NCBI GenBank assembly: GCA_963580245.1
Contig: CAUZJO010000101.1
Span: forward strand, 1-17,773
DNA from: CAUZJO01 sp963580245
GTDB taxonomy: Bacteria; Sumerlaeota; Sumerlaeia; MVZB01
Direction of reading: 5' to 3'
DNA length: 17,773 nt
Below are positions 13,640 to 17,773 of the stretch, piece by piece. Numbering within the stretch: position 1 is the first letter of the stretch; each line of letters starts with the position of its first letter. The notes beneath the pieces are model-generated. The model saw only the letters and a program-made list of their open reading frames with translations, was not told the origin of the DNA and did not search any database. Made by a program: the position numbers and the translations under genes.

Positions 13640-15196
13640 TCACTTTCCCAGATAGTGGCAACCTCGGCTCGTGTGATTCTGTTGGGCGGCGTAAAGCACC
13701 GCCAGCGCGGTCTGCACTCCATTGCGCAAACCGATCAGACCATCGTCGATCTTCGTCCTTTCGTAGAAATCTTCCACCTCTTCTCGTAGTTCCTGCAGGA
13801 TATGTCGCGCGCGTTTGAGTCGTTTTTGGGTTCTGGCCAGTCCAACATAGTTCCACATGGTATAATTAATCGTCAGCCAATCTTGCAAGATTAATGCCGG
13901 ATCGGCGGATTCAGACTCGTCCACCCATGGGTCGATCGGTGGCATTTCGTCCGCTCCGGCCTGCCGGCCCATGTCCTCCGCGATCGCCTGGGCCGCGCGG
14001 TGGCCGAAGACCAACCCCTCCAGCAGCGAGGTTGATGCCAACCGGTTGGCCCCATGGACACCCGTGCAGGCGACCTCCCCCACGGCCCAAAGCCGGTCGA
14101 TGGTCGTACGGCCCAGCAGGTCGGTGGCCACCCCGCCGCAGCAATAATGGGCCGCGGGGACAACGGGAATCGGCTGGCGAGTAATGTCGATGTCCACTTT
14201 CTCGCATTCGCCATGGATGGTCGGAAACCGCTCGCGAATCCAATTGGCATCCTTGTGGGTCAGGTCCAGATAGACGCAGGGGGAATCGCTGGCCAGCAAT
14301 TCCTCGTGGATGGCGCGGGCCACGACGTCGCGCGGGGCCAGCGAGCCCTGGGGATGATGGCGTTGCATGAACTCCTCGCCATTCGCCAACACCAATCGAC
14401 CGCCCTCCCCCCGCACGCTCTCGGAGATGAGGAACCGGCGGGCTAAGCGGTGATAGAGGGCGGTGGGGTGGAACTGGATGTATTCGAGGTTGTTGAGGCG
14501 CGCGCCGGCGCGGTAGGCCATGGCGATGCCGTCGCCGCGGGCTCCGCCGGGATTGGTCGAATGCAGGTAAATCGCCCCGAGCCCGCCCGTGGCGAGCACC
14601 GTATGACGCGCCAAAATGGTCTCGACCCGCCCCGAGGCCTGATCGAGCACGTAGGCCCCCAAGCATTTTTGCGGCTTATATATGTCGAGCGGATCGCGCG
14701 AATGATGCGAGAGGGTCAGCAGGTCGATCGCCGACCAGCTCCGACGCATGGTGATGCGCGGCTCGGCGGCGGTCGCCTCGTAAAGTGCCTCCTGGATGCC
14801 CCAGCCGATCCGGTCTTCGCAATGGATAATCCGCGGCACCGAATGGGCCGCCTCATGGGTGACGTCCAGCTCCCCGTCGGCCGCGCGGTCGAAGGGGACC
14901 CCAAGTTGGTCGATCAGGATCGCCTTGACCAGCCGCGGGCCTTCCTCGGCCAGAATCCGGGCGGCCTCGGGAAGCGAGATGCCCGCTCCCGCCGCCTGGA
15001 TGTCCTTGACGAGCAATTCGGGGCGGTCGCCGGGGCCGGTGTAGACGATCCCCCCCTGCGCCCAACGGGTATTGGTCTGGTCCAGGTCGTCGCTCTGATG
15101 CAGCAGGCAGACCTCGGCGCCCCCGCGCGCCGCCGTCAACGCCGTCACTGCCCCCGCGATCCCCGTGCCGATGACCAGTACGTCAACTTTGATCAT
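13640..15196 (-). CDS. nadB: L-aspartate oxidase (first step of de novo NAD synthesis)
   Basis: 518 aa from ATG 15196, where AGGAAG lies 7 bases upstream; a longer ORF to 15235 lacks an SD. The enzyme oxidises L-aspartate to iminoaspartate with FAD, using fumarate or oxygen, to feed quinolinate synthase NadA. Seen in order: FAD-binding VDVLVIGTGIAGAVTAL, TRWAQGGIVY, EAAHSVPRIIH, ATGGLGAIYLHSTNP, the active-site IQFHPTALYH, SESVRGEGG, LAPRDVVARAI, the flavin motif AAHYCCGGVATD and VHGANRLASTSLLEG. The C-terminal helical domain (MWNYVGLARTQKRL) separates it from generic fumarate reductase subunits. It ends SRGCHYLGK, a little shorter than many homologues. The segment after HSVPRIIH (CEDRIGWGIQEAL) departs from the common HAADxTGxEI form. 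nadA and nadC are not nearby. Identification is firm. Confidence 0.95.
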   Translation of the reverse strand: MIKVDVLVIGTGIAGAVTALTAARGGAEVCLLHQSDDLDQTNTRWAQGGIVYTGPGDRPELLVKDIQAAGAGISLPEAARILAEEGPRLVKAILIDQLGVPFDRAADGELDVTHEAAHSVPRIIHCEDRIGWGIQEALYEATAAEPRITMRRSWSAIDLLTLSHHSRDPLDIYKPQKCLGAYVLDQASGRVETILARHTVLATGGLGAIYLHSTNPGGARGDGIAMAYRAGARLNNLEYIQFHPTALYHRLARRFLISESVRGEGGRLVLANGEEFMQRHHPQGSLAPRDVVARAIHEELLASDSPCVYLDLTHKDANWIRERFPTIHGECEKVDIDITRQPIPVVPAAHYCCGGVATDLLGRTTIDRLWAVGEVACTGVHGANRLASTSLLEGLVFGHRAAQAIAEDMGRQAGADEMPPIDPWVDESESADPALILQDWLTINYTMWNYVGLARTQKRLKRARHILQELREEVEDFYERTKIDDGLIGLRNGVQTALAVLYAAQQNHTSRGCHYLGK

Positions 15197-15529
15197 CGAT
15201 TGGCTTCCTGAAAAGCGCCATGATCGGTCTTTCAACGCAATCCAGACCGTTGTCCCCGATCAAGATGGAAACGCCCAAATCAGCTTCGGGACACTGCTCG
15301 TCTGTTTTATCCCGGTGTAGCATCGAAGAAAAAATCGCGGCTCCCAAATCGTTTAGAACTCTGATTCAATCAAAGTTGGAAGGGCCTAAACAATACTCCA
15401 CTGGGCGTCTTTGGCAAGGATTTCCACTCATGCTCCGGCTTGCGCCGATCGCTCGCTTCGTTGACGGCTCGATCCCATCGAGGCGAGTCGATGCGAACTC
15501 CCGGACGATTACGCTATTCGACGATTGCG
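15197..15529. other. Intergenic region upstream of nadB (333 bp)
   Basis: No gene is supported. On the minus strand TTGCCA (15412-15417) and TATTGT (15390-15395), 16 bases apart, form a weak promoter candidate about 195 bp before nadB. No terminator hairpin is visible after the stop of the propeller gene. The right end carries part of a 16-bp tandem repeat listed separately. Confidence 0.5.
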
Positions 15530-15535
15530 CTATTC
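15504..15535. repeat. Tandem 16-bp direct repeat overlapping a stop codon
   Basis: GACGATTACGCTATTC (15504-15519) is followed directly by GACGATTGCGCTATTC (15520-15535), one mismatch in 16. The second copy contains the TAG stop (15530-15532, read on the minus strand) of the exported propeller-like gene, so the duplication straddles the gene's end. Confidence 0.85.
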
Positions 15536-16771
15536 CATGATGGACCATCGCTCGACCGCATTGGGCGGGGCTTGCAATGCACCGTAGACTCCCCAACCCG
15601 ATCCGTCTTGCTCCTCGCTCTGCCAAACGACAACCCAGCGGTCGCCCGCGGCATTCATCGCAATGGCGCAGCCCGATTGGTCGCCGTCGGTAAACTCATT
15701 GAGGCGAGTGGCCCAGCCCGCCGATTTGCCGCAGGCGTCGTAGGGGACGGTGAGCACGTCGTTTTGAGCGTCGGATTCGATGACCAGCGCAACCCGAAAG
15801 TGGCCGCTCGTGTCCATCGCGACGCTCGGACCCAGTTGTCGGCCCGTCAGTTTGGTGGGAACGTCGAACGGCTCACCGCAACGCGTCCCATCCGGCCTCA
15901 GCCACCGACCGTGGACTTCGACGTCTTCCTCGCCGTACTCCAAACCGCTGTACCACACGGCGACGTGTTCGCCCGCGTCGTTCATGGTCAGGTCAAGCAC
16001 GGCGAGGAGCGGACACGTGGCGGCCGCCATCTGGATCGGACCGGGTGACTGGCCTCCCTGCTCGAAACGACGCAGACCGACGAACTCCCACTTACTGAAC
16101 CTCTCGGCCCAAATGACGACGAAATCCCCGGCGCGGTCGATCCCCACGGCCGGCCGCATCGTCAGCGTCCCGTCGGTGACTTGCTGCTCGGGCCCGGCCG
16201 CGGCGTCGGATCCATCGAATACGCGGCAGAAGATGTTGGTGATCACAGCATCGCTGGGCAGGCGAAACTGGCCGCGCCATGCGATGACGTAGCACCCGGC
16301 GTCGTTGACGGCCACGTGCGGGTCGGTCTGGTCGCGCAGCGTCGTGACGTTGACGGGGTACGCGTCGGTCACGGGTCGGCCTGCGGCGTCGTAATTGCGC
16401 GCGAAAATCCCCTTTCCCGAATCGTCCCTTCCCTCCCAAACGACGATGAACTCCCCCGTGGGGCGGATCGCCACGGCCGGAAGCGTCGCGTTGTCCTGGA
16501 TGTTGATTCTGAACTCCGCGCTCGACGGGCGGCCGAACCGGTCGAAACGCCGACCGATGATCGAGTTGTTGCGCCCTCCCTGACCCGCGCTCTGCCACGC
16601 GACGACGAAGTTGCCTTGCGCGTCCATCGCCACGTCGGGGGCGAATTGGTCGCCCGCAGCGTGGAGGTTGACTGGGAATTCAGCGGCGGTCGAGCCCACC
16701 AAGAGGCGCAAGAGCAACCAACCCGCAAATAGACCCCTTCGCGACACAAGAAACTCGATATGTAGTTTCAT
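15530..16771 (-). CDS. Exported seven-repeat protein, probable beta-propeller
   Basis: 413 aa from ATG 16771; an upstream ATG at 16837 adds 22 polar residues, but the signal peptide (RRGLFAGWLLLRLLVGSTAAEF) begins just after the chosen start. After the signal, seven copies of a 45-60 residue unit follow, each built on VAxDxxGxFVVAW. The cores are near 47-59 (VAMDAQGNFVVAW), 99-112 (VAIRPTGEFIVVW), 152-165, 208-221 (VGIDRAGDFVVIW), 259-273, 317-329 and 369-383 (IAMNAAGDRWVVVW). Several units continue with G-x-x-x-R-x-FDxxGRP and start with a VN or NI strand. Seven such units are what a closed seven-bladed propeller needs. Similar repeats occur in large secreted proteins of many bacteria, often without known function. 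There is no enzyme motif and no C-terminal anchor, so it is probably periplasmic or secreted. Confidence 0.82.
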   Translation of the reverse strand: MKLHIEFLVSRRGLFAGWLLLRLLVGSTAAEFPVNLHAAGDQFAPDVAMDAQGNFVVAWQSAGQGGRNNSIIGRRFDRFGRPSSAEFRINIQDNATLPAVAIRPTGEFIVVWEGRDDSGKGIFARNYDAAGRPVTDAYPVNVTTLRDQTDPHVAVNDAGCYVIAWRGQFRLPSDAVITNIFCRVFDGSDAAAGPEQQVTDGTLTMRPAVGIDRAGDFVVIWAERFSKWEFVGLRRFEQGGQSPGPIQMAAATCPLLAVLDLTMNDAGEHVAVWYSGLEYGEEDVEVHGRWLRPDGTRCGEPFDVPTKLTGRQLGPSVAMDTSGHFRVALVIESDAQNDVLTVPYDACGKSAGWATRLNEFTDGDQSGCAIAMNAAGDRWVVVWQSEEQDGSGWGVYGALQAPPNAVERWSIME

Positions 16772-16957
16772 ACACAACCGATTTCCAGAGAGCGGGTCGT
16801 CCCTCGGTTCGAGTCGCCGTTCAAAAGCACTCCCCAACAGGATAGCACACGGAGGATCAACTGGCCGAAAAACTCGGTGAAATCTCGATTTTTCACTTTC
16901 GTTTTCGTTTTTTCTTCACTAGGCTGGTCGCCGGGTTGTTACCCAAGGGGGAATGAC

Positions 16958-17070
16958 ATGCACGAGGTTACTGTTTTCTGCGGCGAGCGGGCCATTCCCG
17001 CCGCGCTGGAAGAGGATTGGCGCGACCGAGTGCCCGGCGGCTGGACGCCGCTACAGGCCCAGGGAGCCTG
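16958..17070 (+). pseudogene. Possible truncated 5' end of an unknown gene
   Basis: ATG at 16958 follows AAGGGGG with a 6-base spacer, a convincing start. The first 30 or so codons (MHEVTVFCGERAIPAALEED) look protein-like, but no family is recognised. The frame continues only into sequence that belongs, on the other strand, to an IS21 transposase fragment, so the original gene would have been cut off around 17070-17090. Evidence is limited to the SD and sensible composition. Confidence 0.3.
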
Positions 17071-17089
17071 GGGTCCGATCCGTTCGGGC

Positions 17090-17394
17090 GCCCAGATGCG
17101 CACCTGGGCCACGTCGGCCTCCACCACCGCCTGCTGATAGGCGAACTCACAGGGGACCGAATAGTCGTTGCGATCGAAACGCACCAAACACAGCGAACTG
17201 ACCAACCAACTATCTTTCCTGCCCAGCGGCGCCGGGCACTTGGGCAGCGCCAGCAACGCCGGCCGCTCCACCTCCAGACGTTGGCCGACCGTTTGCTCGT
17301 GGCCTTGCGCAACATGGTCCCAGTGACGGCGGCAAGCCGCGGCCATCCGCTCGTTGAACTCGCCCCAATGCGAAAATCGGGGCAGCGGCACGAC
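17090..17394 (-). pseudogene. istA: IS21-family transposase IstA, internal/C-terminal fragment
   Basis: About 100 residues on the minus strand match the region after the integrase core of IS21 IstA: PLPRFSHWGEFNERMAAACR, EQTVGQRLEVERPALLALP, then LVRFDRNDYSVPCEFAY and the short beta strand VEADVAQVRIW. This is the usual order (x-LPxxxxWxxLNxxL, IGERLxxERxxLLPLP, VRxDxNxYSVP). The helix-turn-helix and DDE catalytic core that should precede it are absent, as is istB, so it is a dead remnant. It is bounded near 17394 by the LVIVD-like remnant and near 17090 by unrelated sequence. The surrounding ORF in the same frame has no further homology at either end. Confidence 0.75.
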
Positions 17395-17395
17395 A

Positions 17396-17569
17396 GGAGA
17401 CGGCCTCGATCTATTCGATACCAGCGACCCCTCTGACATACATCTGATAGATAAGATAACTGTACCCCGAGCTAAGCAGGTGCAAGTCCAGGGTGATCTT
17501 CTCTATTTTTCTCTTACCCAGGAATCCCACACCACTATTAACATATATGACCCCATATTTCCCATTTGA
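17396..17569 (+). pseudogene. LVIVD-repeat (choice-of-anchor/propeller) protein fragment
   Basis: A plus-strand stretch reads GDGLDLFDTSDPSDIHLIDK, then ITVPRAKQVQVQGDLLYFSL and INIYDPIFP. This is one full LVIVD unit (GLxIxDxSDPxxPxxxxxxxxP, then xxVxVxGxxxYxA) and the start of a second. LVIVD proteins are usually surface or secreted beta-propellers. The fragment has neither start nor end: the left side abuts the IS21 remnant and the right side runs into the left end of the IS1380-type element. Base composition is clearly more AT-rich than the GC-rich genes to the left, suggesting a different origin. Confidence 0.5.
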
Positions 17570-17603
17570 GAAATAGAAAGTCATGGTATAATTTTTCAAA
17601 TGG
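17562..17603 (+). promoter_or_regulatory. Extended -10 promoter inside an inverted repeat at the IS1380-type left end
   Basis: TATAAT at 17587-17592 is preceded by TGG, giving a consensus extended -10 (TGnTATAAT); TTGAGA at 17566-17571 could be a -35 with a short 15-base spacer. The flanks CCATTTGAGAAA (17562-17573) and TTTTTCAAATGG (17592-17603) are inverted repeats with one mismatch. It lies 64 bp upstream of the transposase ATG. The dyad may be an operator or part of the element's terminal structure. Confidence 0.55.
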
Positions 17604-17656
17604 CCGATGAATAAAGGCTGAAGTCGATGTTCGAGCAGCAAAAGTGGAGAGATCTG

Positions 17657-17773
17657 ATGGGTGAGAGCAAAAAAAGGCCTTGCGGGTCCAGTTTGACCCC
17701 AGTGTGAAGATGGAATTCCACGGCGAAAGCTGACCAGTGATGGTGGCCTGATTGTTTACCGAGAGCTGGATGA
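17657..17773 (+). pseudogene. IS1380-family transposase, N-terminal part (two frame breaks, cut by window end)
   Basis: ATG 17657 follows GGAGA (17646-17650). The three frames together spell the conserved N-terminus of IS1380 transposases: MGESKK, then KALRVQFDPSVKMEFHGE, then KLTSDGGLIVYRELDE running off the window. The first switch falls in a run of seven A (17669-17675), the second at AAA (17726-17728). One extra A at each would restore a single frame. As written, translation stops after 16 codons. IS1380 elements encode one DDE transposase; the catalytic residues lie beyond the window. Either this copy is inactive or both breaks are homopolymer errors in the assembly. Confidence 0.72.

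Noticed and set aside
11811..13655. 614-codon open frame on the plus strand
   Set aside because: Antisense shadow of the cohesin-like gene, with no recognisable motif; the minus-strand frame has a signal peptide and repeated domains.
13542..13856. N-terminal extension of the cohesin-like gene
   Set aside because: Would overlap the 3' end of nadB by about 217 bp and bury the signal peptide 105 residues inside.
15366..15626. 86-codon minus-strand frame upstream of nadB
   Set aside because: Overlaps the end of the propeller gene in another frame, has no SD or motif, and has chance-like composition.
16807..16818. tRNA T-arm-like GGTTCGAGTC
   Set aside because: No anticodon or acceptor stems can be formed around it. 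A similar GTTCGAATCC at 498-507 lies inside the sulfatase remnant.

Overview
The window reads as GC-rich chromosomal DNA from a free-living, Gram-negative-type bacterium with many exported proteins. The mix (sulfatase remnant, LemA/HtpX quality control, Na+-coupled transporters with tiny partner proteins, cohesin-like and beta-propeller exported proteins, a type IV pilus motor ATPase) would fit Planctomycetota or a neighbouring phylum. There is no rRNA or other phylogenetic marker here, so that placement is only a guess. Almost every intact gene lies on the minus strand; the plus strand holds broken pieces at both ends.

Layout, left to right: (1) 82-560 (+), the C-terminal end of a broken sulfatase gene, then a tiny secreted-peptide ORF (589-717, -). 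(2) 893-3831 (-), a tight four-gene unit read as zf-TFIIB zinc-ribbon protein, LemA, HtpX-like M48 protease with two added zinc ribbons, and membrane-anchored J-domain protein. The gaps are 1 bp and 5 bp, then a GTGA overlap. It looks like a membrane-protein quality-control module. A pseudopilin-like gene with a homopolymer frameshift (3879-4521) lies just upstream. (3) 4657-6404 (-), a sodium:solute symporter overlapping a small two-helix partner by GTGA. (4) 6490-7644 (-), a PilT-type ATPase. (5) 7786-9732 (-), an NSS-family Na+-dependent transporter followed by a 50-residue single-helix protein, with a palindromic repeat between them. (6) 9733-10142, a 410-bp gap holding a long imperfect inverted repeat. 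(7) 10143-13541 (-), type I signal peptidase, an unrecognised exported protein, and an exported protein with a basic low-complexity region plus two cohesin-like domains. (8) 13640-15196 (-), L-aspartate oxidase NadB. (9) 15530-16771 (-), an exported protein with seven repeats, probably a seven-bladed beta-propeller. (10) 16958-17773, a patchwork of remnants: a possible gene start (+), an IS21 IstA fragment (-), an LVIVD-repeat fragment (+) and the left end of an IS1380-family element (+).

The most system-like content is the zinc-ribbon/LemA/HtpX/J-domain unit and the two transporter plus micro-subunit pairs. Four reading-frame breaks (sulfatase, pseudopilin, two in the IS1380 transposase) lie in or beside short homopolymers, so assembly error should be excluded before they are called decay. 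No tRNA, rRNA or CRISPR array was seen.
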